A DNA stretch of 64,000 nucleotides from an uncultured Tenacibaculum sp. (GTDB taxonomy: Bacteria > Bacteroidota > Bacteroidia > Flavobacteriales > Flavobacteriaceae): NCBI RefSeq assembly GCF_947495995.1, contig NZ_CANMAX010000008.1, positions 84,427 through 148,426 on the forward strand. Direction: 5' to 3'. The position numbers and the translations under genes are program-made. Shown in pieces: positions 34,920 through 43,274 of the stretch; positions within the stretch are counted from its first letter, which is position 1; the number at the start of each line of letters is the position of its first letter. The notes beneath the pieces were generated by a model. That model did not search any database and was not told the origin of the DNA. It worked only from the letters and a program-made list of their open reading frames with translations.

Positions 34920-35447
34920 CTATTTACTATTAAAGTTTGCAATTTTATCGTACGATTTTTCAAAGATAATTTTGAACCAAGCAGTATAATCATCTGGATT
35001 TTTCTCAATATCAGTCTTTACATCATCTAATAACATCCATTTGAAACTTTCTACTTCTTCAGGATTTATTTCTGGCTCACCATTATAATATCCAATCATT
35101 ACATGATCTAATTCATGCTCGGTAAGACCGTTATCAAAAGGAGCCTTATAAATAAAAGAAAACACCTCTTCTAACTCACAAGAAAACCCCATTTCTTCTT
35201 GCAAACGTCTTTTACCAGCACTAATATTTGTTTCACCTTTTCTTTGGTGAGAACAACAAGTATTAGTCCATAATAAAGGAGAATGGTATTTGTCTTTTGC
35301 TCTTTGTTGAAGCATTAATTCATTATTATCGTTAAAAACAAAGACTGAAAAAGCTCGATGAAGTACTGCTTTTTCATGAGCTTCCATCTTCGGCATTAAT
35401 CCTACTTCATTATCTAGCTCATCTACTAAAATTACATTTTCTGTCAT
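34920..35447 (-). CDS. idi: Isopentenyl-diphosphate delta-isomerase, type I
   Basis: A 175-residue Nudix-fold enzyme that interconverts isopentenyl and dimethylallyl diphosphate. Visible features are the active-site Cys region WTNTCCSHQRKGE, the Nudix-like GKRRLQEEMGF, and metal ligands in LTEHELDHVMIGYY. It is the first gene of idi-queD-manA. Confidence 0.94.
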   Translation of the reverse strand: MTENVILVDELDNEVGLMPKMEAHEKAVLHRAFSVFVFNDNNELMLQQRAKDKYHSPLLWTNTCCSHQRKGETNISAGKRRLQEEMGFSCELEEVFSFIYKAPFDNGLTEHELDHVMIGYYNGEPEINPEEVESFKWMLLDDVKTDIEKNPDDYTAWFKIIFEKSYDKIANFNSK

Positions 35448-35453
35448 ACATTA

Positions 35454-35461
35454 CAAATGTA
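35454..35461 (-). promoter_or_regulatory. Promoter -7 box of idi, possibly leaderless
   Basis: On the minus strand 35461-35454 reads TACATTTG, an exact TAnnTTTG box, with the ATG only 6 bp downstream. Transcription would begin at or near the start codon. The box lies inside a small palindrome, CATTAC/GTAATG. Confidence 0.45.
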
Positions 35462-35548
35462 ATGAATTACTAGGTCTCATAAAAAACTGCGAATAAATCA
35501 TTCTTATCTAAACATCGATTATCTTTACAAACTGAAAAATTAATTCTA

Positions 35549-36271
35549 ATGAAGTTTTTACGATTTATATTCTTGTTATCTACCTCTTTTATTCTTTTCA
35601 ATTGTAATCAAACAAAGAAAGAAGTTAAAGAAACAAAACCAGAAAAAGAGGTTAAGGTTGTTGAACCAATTAAGAAAGAAGAAAAAATCAAAAAAAAGGA
35701 AAAAGAAGTTAGACCTAGTTGGGATACATTGAATAAAAAAAATGCTCAAGCATTTTTCAAGAAATATGGTGAATTAAATAAAGAAACTAAAGTATTGATT
35801 AAAACCAGCTTTGGAAACATCAAACTAAGATTATATAATGATACTCCTATACATAGAGCTAGCTTTATTTTTTTAACAAAGATTAAATATTTTGATACTG
35901 CATTTTTTTACAGAGTTGCTAGAGATTTTGTAGTTCAAGGAGGTGATTCAGATTTAGAATCTACAGCAAAATTCAGAAGAAAATACCAACATTATAGATT
36001 ACAACCAGAAATAAGAAAAAGAAGAAGACATAGATATGGTGCTTTAGCTGCAGCCAAGGATGTAGAAAACAACCCAAAGAAATTATCTAGTCCTTTTAAC
36101 TTTTATATTGTTCAAAGTAAAAATGGTGCTCATCATTTAGACAATGAACATACTGTTTTTGGCGAAGTAATTTCTGGCTTTTCTACCATTGAAAAAATTT
36201 CTAAAGTAAAAGTAGGAAGTAGCGATTGGCCTTTAGTAGACATTCCTATGACTGTTGAAGTTATAAAATAA
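35549..36271 (+). CDS. Cyclophilin-type peptidyl-prolyl isomerase lipoprotein
   Basis: A 240-residue protein with lipoprotein signal FILFNC, then a Lys/Glu-rich linker of about 50 residues (KKEVKETKPEKEVKVVEPIK). No acidic surface-export motif follows the Cys, so retention on the periplasmic side is likely. Residues about 85-240 form a cyclophilin domain: FYRVARDFVVQGGD holds the active-site region, and SSPFNFYIVQSK and HTVFGEVISG are typical. It would catalyse prolyl isomerisation of exported proteins. Confidence 0.88.
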   Translation: MKFLRFIFLLSTSFILFNCNQTKKEVKETKPEKEVKVVEPIKKEEKIKKKEKEVRPSWDTLNKKNAQAFFKKYGELNKETKVLIKTSFGNIKLRLYNDTPIHRASFIFLTKIKYFDTAFFYRVARDFVVQGGDSDLESTAKFRRKYQHYRLQPEIRKRRRHRYGALAAAKDVENNPKKLSSPFNFYIVQSKNGAHHLDNEHTVFGEVISGFSTIEKISKVKVGSSDWPLVDIPMTVEVIK

Positions 36272-36338
36272 CTTCAATAAAAATAAGATAGTACAGATAA
36301 ACTTTTGCTGTAATCTGTAATTGTTACCCTTTAATTAT

Positions 36339-36361
36339 TTTTCGTAAATTGTTTACGAAAA
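36339..36361. promoter_or_regulatory. Inverted repeat upstream of the papain-fold gene
   Basis: TTTTCGTAAA and TTTACGAAAA are exact reverse complements around a 3-bp centre, 85 bp before the ATG. No T run follows. It could be an operator for a dimeric regulator or the end of the cyclophilin transcript. Confidence 0.4.
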
Positions 36362-36446
36362 TTGCTTGAAAAATAACCTTGGTGTATCTATGCCTAACTT
36401 TTTCTGCATTTTCATAATTTATTTTTAACCTTATCTATTAATTATT

Positions 36447-37739
36447 ATGAAAAAACAACTTCTTTTTTTAAATCTTTGTCTCCTTATTTCCTTTACAACT
36501 TTTTCACAAGCTTTACCATCTTGTTTCTCTTGGGATAATGTAAAAATTAATAATGGTGATAGTAGAAATTTTGTATCTAATGTAAAACCTCAATTCTTTC
36601 AAAACCCATGTATTTCTCATGCTTTTATTAATGCTATAGAAACACAATATAATATTGAGTTTGATAATTCTAATCGCAATAAAGTTAATTTAACAGTTGC
36701 TTATTTAGATGTGATGACTCAACTTGACGATAAAATGATTAAATATAAAAATATTCTAGAAGGTCATAGTTTATTATTACCTGTTTATAAAAGTTCTGAA
36801 GATCCATTTTCATTTAGATATAGTGAGTTTTTACCTAATGTAGGATTAAATAATCCTTACAATCATCCTGATGGTACCTATAATGGATATTATTCAGAAG
36901 ATACAAGAAATTGTATAAATAATAATAAACATTTTATTATTAAAAACTTTGCTTTTGAGCCAGATCAAACATGGAGAATAGATAAAGGTAATTGTGACTC
37001 AGAAGATATTCGTACCAAGGATTATCTAAGTATTGGTATCGTTGAAAAGCTTAATAACCCATCTATAGAAGAGCTTAAAACTAGTATTATAGAAAATGGT
37101 CCAGTAGTGATGAAAGTTTACGATGATACTGTTTCAATTTTTAAAACTTATAATGAGAGTGTTAATTATCATGCATATACAATTATTGGATGGGAAGATG
37201 TTAATGAATCAACAACTAAATGGAGACTTACAGATAGCTGGAAAGGATCAACATCTGTAGATTATTCGAATAGTATTAATAATAATACTTTTTTAAATCT
37301 AGCTAATAATTCTGATAAAATTGAAATCTATAAAATTGATGATGTAAAATTTAGAGGCAGTAAAAATGGTGCAAATGAGTTTACCGTTGATAAAAATATT
37401 CAATGTGTGCCACAACCTTCAACTCTTTCTGGTATTGATGTAAATATTGATCATGTATACGTTGGAGGATATTTGTATCATAAATTTTGGGTAACTAGTA
37501 ATCAAAACATTGATAATTGGATTTGGGGTATCGATTACCCTAATGGCTCTTTAAAAAGATCACAAGTAAATAACAACACATATAGTTCTGTATTATTAAG
37601 CCCGACTTCTAGTGGAGTAGTTACTGTTTATGTTAATGCCTACAAAAACGGGGTAAAAGTGGCAACTAAAGAAAGACGAATATATCTTTCGAACGGAACC
37701 AATACTGGCGGCGGAAATGGAAATGATGCCGGTTGGTAA
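36447..37739 (+). CDS. Exported papain-fold (C1 family) protein lacking the catalytic cysteine
   Basis: A 430-residue protein with a signal peptide (about 20 residues, ISFTTFSQ). Residues about 45-300 follow the C1A papain layout. The oxyanion Gln is kept in FFQNPCISHAFINAIE (Q52), but the CGSCWAF motif reads C-I-S-H-A-F, with His58 where the nucleophile region should be. The later His survives in NYHAYTIIGW (about 242), while the NSWG Asn is Asp in LTDSWKGS. It is therefore probably inactive as a protease. From about residue 325 a beta-sandwich domain follows, with a Gly/Asn tail ending GNDAGW and no T9SS tail. It might be a binding protein or an inhibitor. Confidence 0.75.
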   Translation: MKKQLLFLNLCLLISFTTFSQALPSCFSWDNVKINNGDSRNFVSNVKPQFFQNPCISHAFINAIETQYNIEFDNSNRNKVNLTVAYLDVMTQLDDKMIKYKNILEGHSLLLPVYKSSEDPFSFRYSEFLPNVGLNNPYNHPDGTYNGYYSEDTRNCINNNKHFIIKNFAFEPDQTWRIDKGNCDSEDIRTKDYLSIGIVEKLNNPSIEELKTSIIENGPVVMKVYDDTVSIFKTYNESVNYHAYTIIGWEDVNESTTKWRLTDSWKGSTSVDYSNSINNNTFLNLANNSDKIEIYKIDDVKFRGSKNGANEFTVDKNIQCVPQPSTLSGIDVNIDHVYVGGYLYHKFWVTSNQNIDNWIWGIDYPNGSLKRSQVNNNTYSSVLLSPTSSGVVTVYVNAYKNGVKVATKERRIYLSNGTNTGGGNGNDAGW

Positions 37740-37769
37740 CATTTACATTTTTAATCCTATTAAATATTT

Positions 37770-37799
37770 AAAAGCACTTTATTAAAAAGTGCTTTTTTT
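37770..37799 (+). terminator. Rho-independent terminator
   Basis: AAAAGCACTTT (37770-37780) pairs with AAAGTGCTTTT (37786-37796), followed by more T. It ends the papain-fold gene. Confidence 0.8.
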
Positions 37800-37826
37800 A
37801 TTCATTCTTTTATGAAAATATATTTT

Positions 37827-37844
37827 TTACCAATCGTTCGGTAA
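37827..37844 (+). promoter_or_regulatory. TetR operator site 1
   Basis: TTACCAATCGTTCGGTAA, an imperfect 18-bp palindrome, lies just upstream of the -7 box of the tetR-type gene. It matches the perfect site at 38456-38473 in length, spacing and right half. Binding would block the regulator's own promoter. Confidence 0.7.
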
Positions 37845-37859
37845 TTTAAAATAATTTTA

Positions 37860-37867
37860 TATCTTTG
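37860..37867 (+). promoter_or_regulatory. Promoter -7 box of the TetR operon
   Basis: TATCTTTG, an exact TAnnTTTG box ending 4 bp before the ATG, so the mRNA is probably leaderless or nearly so. Operator site 1 lies between this box and the expected -33 position. Confidence 0.5.
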
Positions 37868-37871
37868 TCCC

Positions 37872-38435
37872 ATGAGACCACAAAAAGTATTAGATATTGA
37901 AATTTTAGCAGGATTAAGTAAAGTATTCCGTTCAAAAGGATATGAAGGTGCTAGCTTAAAAGATTTATCTGATGCAACTGGATTAAAAAAAGCCAGTTTG
38001 TACCATAGATTTCCTGATGGAAAAAAAGGTATGGCTGATGCCGTTTTAAATCACATAGACAATTGGGTTGATGAAAAAGTTTTTTTTGAATTATTAAATA
38101 CAGAAAAGACTCCTGAAGAAAGATTGAAAACAGGTTTAGAAGCAGTTAGAGTTTTATATGAAGGCGGGGAAGAAACTTGTATTTTTAGAGCATTATCTAT
38201 GCAATCTAGCTTAGAGCTATTTGAAGGTCAAATTAGTGGAGGAATGAAAAAATGGATCGATACATTCGAAACATTAGGTCTTGCTTTTGGCTTCTCTCCT
38301 ACTGACGCAAAAGAAAAAGCATATCAAACTTTAATTAAAGTTCAAGGTAGTTTAATAGTTACTAAAGGACTTAATGATATTTCTGTTTTTGAAAATACTT
38401 TAGTACAAATAGAAAATGAATATTTAGATCAATAA
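37872..38435 (+). CDS. TetR/AcrR family transcriptional regulator
   Basis: A 187-residue repressor-type protein. The N-terminal helix-turn-helix includes LSKVFRSKGYEGASLKDLSD and ATGLKKASLYHRFPDGKKGM; the helical C-terminal domain binds an unknown inducer (EETCIFRALSMQSSLELFEG). Matching palindromes before this gene and before the next one indicate that it controls itself and the two downstream genes. The length is typical. Confidence 0.93.
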   Translation: MRPQKVLDIEILAGLSKVFRSKGYEGASLKDLSDATGLKKASLYHRFPDGKKGMADAVLNHIDNWVDEKVFFELLNTEKTPEERLKTGLEAVRVLYEGGEETCIFRALSMQSSLELFEGQISGGMKKWIDTFETLGLAFGFSPTDAKEKAYQTLIKVQGSLIVTKGLNDISVFENTLVQIENEYLDQ

Positions 38436-38455
38436 AAAATTTTTGAATTTAAATT

Positions 38456-38473
38456 TTACCGAATGTTCGGTAA
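38456..38473 (+). promoter_or_regulatory. TetR operator site 2 (perfect 18-bp palindrome)
   Basis: TTACCGAATGTTCGGTAA, with perfect 8-bp arms around TG. It lies 13 bp before the ATG of the DUF1348 gene. An in-frame ATG at 38463 falls inside this site and is therefore not the likely start. Confidence 0.75.
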
Positions 38474-38486
38474 TAAAAATAAAAAC

Positions 38487-38894
38487 ATGAAAAAACATCC
38501 ATTACCTCCATTTACATTGGAGACAGCTAAACAAAAAGTTCAAATGGCAGAAGATGCTTGGAACAGTAAAAATCCTATTAAAGTATCAGAAGCATATTCT
38601 ATAGATACCGAATGGAGAAATCGTGATCAATTTATTAATGGTAGAAAAGAAGTGCAAGATTTTTTATCAAATAAATGGAATGTAGAACTAAACTATAAAC
38701 TTAAAAAAGAGTTGTGGGCTTTTTCTGAAAATCGCATTGCAGTAAGATTCGAATATGAATACGAAAATGAAGAAGGACAATGGTTCAGAGCATATGGTAA
38801 TGAAAACTGGGAATTCGATGAAAACGGACTTATGCAAAAGAGATACGCTAGTATCAACGATTTGAAAATTAAAGAAACAGATAGAAAATTATAA
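38487..38894 (+). CDS. NTF2-like protein, DUF1348 family
   Basis: The start at ATG 38487 gives [20 protein letters not shown], the usual family N-terminus. The 135-residue protein has the cone-like NTF2 fold signature ([45 protein letters not shown]). The family's substrate is not known to me. Its repressor-controlled position next to a TetR gene and an alpha/beta-hydrolase suggests a small-molecule detoxification or degradation role. Confidence 0.85.
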   Translation: MKKHPLPPFTLETAKQKVQMAEDAWNSKNPIKVSEAYSIDTEWRNRDQFINGRKEVQDFLSNKWNVELNYKLKKELWAFSENRIAVRFEYEYENEEGQWFRAYGNENWEFDENGLMQKRYASINDLKIKETDRKL

Positions 38895-38904
38895 AACAAG
38901 CAAC

Positions 38905-39873
38905 ATGAAACTTCTAAAACCTATACTCTTTTCTTTTATCATTTTGGCATTTAGTTGTCAGAAAAAAGAAATACAAAAACAAACAACAACAATAAAACAA
39001 AACACGATGACACAAATTAAATATAAAAAGCAAACCGTTAATGGAGTATCAATTGCTTATAGAGAAGCAGGAAATCCCAAAAATCCAACCATCGTTTTAT
39101 TACATGGTTTTCCAACCTCATCACATCAATATAGAAAAGTCTTAGCGCAACTTGCAGATGAATACCATCTTATTGCTCCAGATTACCCTGGGTTTGGTAA
39201 TAGTGACTTCCCTCCTATTGATCAGTATGAATATACTTTCGATAATATTGCTAATACGATTAATACATTCTTAGAAGAAAAAGGAATTGATTCTTACGCT
39301 ATAATGATTCAAGATTATGGTGCTCCAATTGGTTTTAGGTTAGCTACTGCACACCCAGAAAGAATTACAGCAATTATAAATCAAAACGGTAATGCTTACG
39401 AAGAAGGCTTAGGAGATGCTTGGAAAGGAATTAGAGAGTTATGGGCTAATCGTAATGAAGAAACTGAAAAAGCCTTGTTACCAGCTTTCTCTCTAGAAGG
39501 ATTAGAATGGCAATACACCCATGGAACAAGAGCCCAAGAAAATGTAAATCCAGATACTTGGCACTTAGATTATTTAAGATTATCTCGACCAGGTTCGCAT
39601 AAAATGCATTTAAATTTATTTTACGATTATCAAAACAATGTAAAATTATATCCAAAATGGCAACAATATTTAAGAGACAATCAACCTCCTCTTATAATTG
39701 TTTGGGGTAAAAACGATGCTTTCTTTCCTGAAAGTGGTGCAACAGCATTCAAAAAAGATGTAAAAAATATAGACTATAATATATATGATACTGGTCATTT
39801 TGCTTTGGAAGAAGATGGCGAAGAAATCATTCAAAAAATTAGAACTTTCATGAAAAATATTCAGAAAAAATAA
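38905..39873 (+). CDS. Alpha/beta-hydrolase lipoprotein with Asp nucleophile (dehalogenase/epoxide hydrolase type)
   Basis: A 322-residue protein with lipobox LAFSC, giving an envelope-anchored enzyme. The fold markers are LLHGFPTSSHQYR (oxyanion HGFP), the nucleophile elbow QDYGAPIGFR with Asp rather than Ser, an acid in VWGKNDAFFPES, and the His in YDTGHFALEE. An Asp nucleophile points to haloalkane dehalogenase or epoxide hydrolase chemistry instead of esterase. A second start after the linker (MTQIKYKKQTVNG) would give a cytoplasmic form. It lies 10 bp after the DUF1348 gene, in the TetR operon. Confidence 0.85.
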   Translation: MKLLKPILFSFIILAFSCQKKEIQKQTTTIKQNTMTQIKYKKQTVNGVSIAYREAGNPKNPTIVLLHGFPTSSHQYRKVLAQLADEYHLIAPDYPGFGNSDFPPIDQYEYTFDNIANTINTFLEEKGIDSYAIMIQDYGAPIGFRLATAHPERITAIINQNGNAYEEGLGDAWKGIRELWANRNEETEKALLPAFSLEGLEWQYTHGTRAQENVNPDTWHLDYLRLSRPGSHKMHLNLFYDYQNNVKLYPKWQQYLRDNQPPLIIVWGKNDAFFPESGATAFKKDVKNIDYNIYDTGHFALEEDGEEIIQKIRTFMKNIQKK

Positions 39874-39900
39874 GCCTTCAAATTTCATTTTAGATTAGTA

Positions 39901-39938
39901 GAAAAGTGTGAGTCATAGTACTTGCGCTTTTCTTTTTT
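39901..39938 (+). terminator. Rho-independent terminator of the TetR operon
   Basis: GAAAAGTGTGAGT (39901-39913) pairs with ACTTGCGCTTTTC (39920-39932) over 13 bp with three wobbles, loop 6 nt, then TTTTTT. Confidence 0.75.
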
Positions 39939-40026
39939 ATAAACACTTCTTTAGTAATTGGATAAAACTCTAAACACTTGGCTCTTTTTTGAATTAGATA
40001 TATCTTTACGCCCTCAATTATAGCTA

Positions 40027-41616
40027 ATGAGTTTTTTAGAAGAAATACAAAAAAGAAGAACATTCGGAATTATATCTCACCCTGATGCGGGTAAAACAAC
40101 ATTAACAGAAAAACTATTACTTTTTGGTGGAGCCATTCAAGAAGCTGGTGCTGTAAAAAGTAATAAAGTTAAAAAAGGTGCTACTTCCGATTTCATGGAA
40201 ATTGAACGTCAGCGTGGTATTTCTGTTGCAACCTCTGTTCTTGCTTTCAATTATAAAGAAAAGAAAATTAATATTCTTGACACTCCTGGTCACAAGGATT
40301 TTGCTGAAGATACATTCAGGACGTTAACTGCTGTAGATAGTGTTATTGTTGTTATTGATGTAGCAAAAGGTGTCGAGGAACAAACTGAAAAACTAGTTCA
40401 AGTTTGTAGAATGCGTAATATTCCAATGATTGTTTTTATCAATAAGTTGGACCGTGAAGGTAAAGATGCATTTGATCTTTTAGATGAAGTTGAACAAAAA
40501 TTAGGATTAAGAGTTACACCTTTAAGTTTCCCTATCGGAATGGGTTATGACTTTAAAGGAATCTATAACATTTGGGAAAAGAAAATCAATATTTTCTCTG
40601 GTGATAACAAACAAACTATTTCTGAAGGTGTTGAATTTGATGATATAAACAATCCTAAGTTAGATGAACTTGTTGGAGAAGATGCTGCTGAAACACTTCG
40701 TGAAGAATTAGAACTGGTTTATGAAGTATATCCTGACTTTGATAAAAAGGCTTATGATGATGGACAATTACAACCTGTATTCTTTGGTTCTGCTTTAAAT
40801 AATTTTGGAGTTAAAGAATTATTAGATTGTTTTATTGATATTGCTCCGAATCCACAACCTAAAATGTCGGATACTCGTTTAGTAGATTCTAAAGAAAATA
40901 AATTAACAGGATTTGTTTTCAAAATTCACGCGAATATGGATCCTAAACACAGAGATCGTTTAGCTTTCGTAAAAATCGTTTCAGGAACATTCAAAAGAAA
41001 TACTCCATATTTACACGTTCGTAATAACAAAAAAGTAAAGTTTTCTAGTCCGAATGCTTTCTTTGCTGAAAAGAAAGAAATTGTTGAAGAATCTTTTGCT
41101 GGTGATATTGTTGGACTTCACGATACAGGTAACTTCAAAATCGGAGATACTTTAACTGAAGGAGAAAAATTAAACTTCAAAGGAATTCCAAGTTTCTCTC
41201 CAGAACATTTCCGTTATGTAAACAATGCAGATCCGTTAAAAGCGAAACAATTATATAAAGGTTTAGACCAATTAATGGATGAAGGTGTTGCACAGTTATT
41301 TACTTTAGATATGAACGGACGAAGAATTATTGGTACTGTTGGTGCACTTCAGTACGAAGTAATTCAATATCGTTTAGAGCATGAATATAATGCTAAATGT
41401 ACATACGAAAATATTGCTGTACATAAAGCTTGTTGGGTAGAACCTGAAGATGAAAAGAACGAAGAATTCAAAGAATTCAAACGTGTAAAACAACGTTATT
41501 TAGCTAAAGACAAACAGGGACAATTAGTTTTCTTAGCAGATTCTCCATTTACTATTCAAATGACACAAAGTAAATTTCCGACAGTGAAATTACATTTTAC
41601 TAGTGAATTCAATTAA
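40027..41616 (+). CDS. prfC: Peptide chain release factor 3
   Basis: A 529-residue translational GTPase that removes RF1/RF2 from the ribosome after termination. G1 is SHPDAGKTTL, the switch region has RQRGISVATSV, G3 is LDTPGHKDFAED and G4 is INKLDREGKD. The C-terminal domains match RF3 (GALQYEVIQYRLEHEY). Length is typical. It may be co-transcribed with the two following genes. Confidence 0.96.
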   Translation: MSFLEEIQKRRTFGIISHPDAGKTTLTEKLLLFGGAIQEAGAVKSNKVKKGATSDFMEIERQRGISVATSVLAFNYKEKKINILDTPGHKDFAEDTFRTLTAVDSVIVVIDVAKGVEEQTEKLVQVCRMRNIPMIVFINKLDREGKDAFDLLDEVEQKLGLRVTPLSFPIGMGYDFKGIYNIWEKKINIFSGDNKQTISEGVEFDDINNPKLDELVGEDAAETLREELELVYEVYPDFDKKAYDDGQLQPVFFGSALNNFGVKELLDCFIDIAPNPQPKMSDTRLVDSKENKLTGFVFKIHANMDPKHRDRLAFVKIVSGTFKRNTPYLHVRNNKKVKFSSPNAFFAEKKEIVEESFAGDIVGLHDTGNFKIGDTLTEGEKLNFKGIPSFSPEHFRYVNNADPLKAKQLYKGLDQLMDEGVAQLFTLDMNGRRIIGTVGALQYEVIQYRLEHEYNAKCTYENIAVHKACWVEPEDEKNEEFKEFKRVKQRYLAKDKQGQLVFLADSPFTIQMTQSKFPTVKLHFTSEFN

Positions 41617-41651
41617 TTCAGAAAAATTATATGCTCATGGTTAAAAATACT

Positions 41652-41720
41652 GTCATTGCGAACAAAGTGAAGCAATCTAAACACAGTAAAATGAGATTAC
41701 TTCGTTACACTCGTAATGAC
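41652..41720. repeat. Interspersed palindromic repeat (REP-like), overlapping a gene start
   Basis: Arms 41652-41678 and 41694-41720 are imperfect reverse complements. The outer ends read GTCATTGCGAA and CTCGTAATGAC, the inner ends AGCAATCT and AGATTACTTCG. This sequence type (GTCATTGCGA...AAGCAATCT) is a known dispersed repeat of several bacterial groups. The right arm encodes the first residues of the following protein. Confidence 0.7.
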
Positions 41721-43265
41721 GTTCTATCTATATTTGTTTTGCTTTTTATGTATTTACAAGTAGATGCGCAAAAAGATATTTCTGAATTACAAGGAAAAGA
41801 ATTAAACAACAGAGTTCGTTTAAATTTTATTCCAGTTTCTATGCCAGACAATGCTAGATTCACTGAATCTACTATGGGATTGGTCGGATTGCATTATCAA
41901 ATACCTTTTAACGATTGGTTATATGGTGGAGCTGGATTTCATTTTGCTGTAACTGGAGATCAAGGTGGATTGTTCACTTTAGGTGCAGAATTAGGTATCA
42001 ACAAAAAAATCGTTGACAATTTATACTTTGATGCCAACTTCCATTTCGGTGGCGGTGGTGGTTACAGAATTTTAGTAAATGATGGAGCATTTATCAACCC
42101 AAATATTGGTTTACAATACAAAAAGAAAAACTATGGCTTTGGAGTACAATTCAGTCATTTAAACTTTTATACAGGAAGTATAAAAGATAACTCTGTTTCT
42201 TTCTTTGTTGAAATTCCAAGTATTTTCAGGTATACAGATTATGAAAATGCAAATCAAGAATTCACAAACACTTTAGGTAGCGATTCTTATTGGAAAAGAC
42301 CTGTTGTTAAAAACACACAGCAAGTTCGCTTCGATTTCTTCTTCCCTTTCGGAGAGTCTAAAAAAGATAATGGAGATCCTTTAGATACTACATTATATGT
42401 ATTAGGTTTCGAATATCAGAAATATGTAAACGAGAATACATTTTTATTTGCACATACTGATGCTATATATAAAGGATTAAGAGCTGGTTTTATGGATTTA
42501 TTTGTTGGTGCTGGTTATCATCCGTATCAATCAAAGTATATCAATGTTTTTGGAAAACTGGCTGTTGGTGCAGCTGGTGGAAGAATTGCTCCTGAAGGCG
42601 GATTAACTGTTTATCCTTCTGCTGGGTTAGATTTAAAAATTTCCGACAATCTAGCATTAAGCGGACATGGTGGATATTATCGAGCTTTAGATGGAGATTT
42701 TGAAGCTTACACTTTAGGTTTCGGATTAAAATATATGAACTTAAGCAGTGGAACAGAAACTTCAGACGGAACACCGAATACAAACTTTAAAACTCAAGGA
42801 ATTTCAGCATCTATACAAAATCAAACGTATTTTAAAGTTCAAAAAACAGATGATCCTAATAATGTATTGGTAACCGATTTACAATTATTAGCTTTAAACT
42901 TTACTTATGATATCTTTAATAATGTATACTTAATTGGTGAAGCTGGTTTTGCTTACGGAGGAAGATCTGGTGGCTATGCACATGGATTGGCTGGTTTTGG
43001 TGTAAAAACAAACACATTTTTAAATCATAAAGTAAATGCTTTTGTAAATTTAGTTGGAGGTGCTGCTGGTGGTGCCGGTGTAGATACTGATGAAGGAATT
43101 GTAGCAAGACCAACTATCGGATTCAATTATTTCGCAACTAACAATATAGCTTTACACGTTTCTGGCGGCAAATTATATTCTCCTTTCGGAAATGTAAATT
43201 CAAACAACTTTAATATAGGTATAAGTTATAACTTTGCCTCACTTAAAAATAACACTGACAAATAA
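41691..43265 (+). CDS. Outer-membrane beta-barrel protein, 524 aa
   Basis: I choose ATG 41691, which gives a signal peptide RLLRYTRNDVLSIFVLLFMY ending VDAQ; its charged N-region is encoded by the right arm of the repeat. Starting at 41631 would translate the entire repeat (VIANKVKQSKHSK) before the signal. The mature protein has many amphipathic strands and Gly/Tyr-rich turns (LYGGAGFHFAVTGDQGG, FGGGGGYRILVND, IGEAGFAYGGRSGGYAH). Similar strand sets occur in the N- and C-terminal halves, suggesting a duplicated barrel or one large barrel. The substrate is unknown. Confidence 0.7.
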   Translation: MRLLRYTRNDVLSIFVLLFMYLQVDAQKDISELQGKELNNRVRLNFIPVSMPDNARFTESTMGLVGLHYQIPFNDWLYGGAGFHFAVTGDQGGLFTLGAELGINKKIVDNLYFDANFHFGGGGGYRILVNDGAFINPNIGLQYKKKNYGFGVQFSHLNFYTGSIKDNSVSFFVEIPSIFRYTDYENANQEFTNTLGSDSYWKRPVVKNTQQVRFDFFFPFGESKKDNGDPLDTTLYVLGFEYQKYVNENTFLFAHTDAIYKGLRAGFMDLFVGAGYHPYQSKYINVFGKLAVGAAGGRIAPEGGLTVYPSAGLDLKISDNLALSGHGGYYRALDGDFEAYTLGFGLKYMNLSSGTETSDGTPNTNFKTQGISASIQNQTYFKVQKTDDPNNVLVTDLQLLALNFTYDIFNNVYLIGEAGFAYGGRSGGYAHGLAGFGVKTNTFLNHKVNAFVNLVGGAAGGAGVDTDEGIVARPTIGFNYFATNNIALHVSGGKLYSPFGNVNSNNFNIGISYNFASLKNNTDK

Positions 43266-43274
43266 TAATTTATA

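Noticed and set aside
38463..38486. ATG 38463 as start of the DUF1348 gene
   Set aside because: It lies within the TetR operator palindrome; the family N-terminus begins at 38487.
41631..41690. N-terminal extension of the barrel protein gene
   Set aside because: It would translate the left arm and loop of an interspersed repeat ahead of the signal peptide; ATG 41691 gives a normal export signal.
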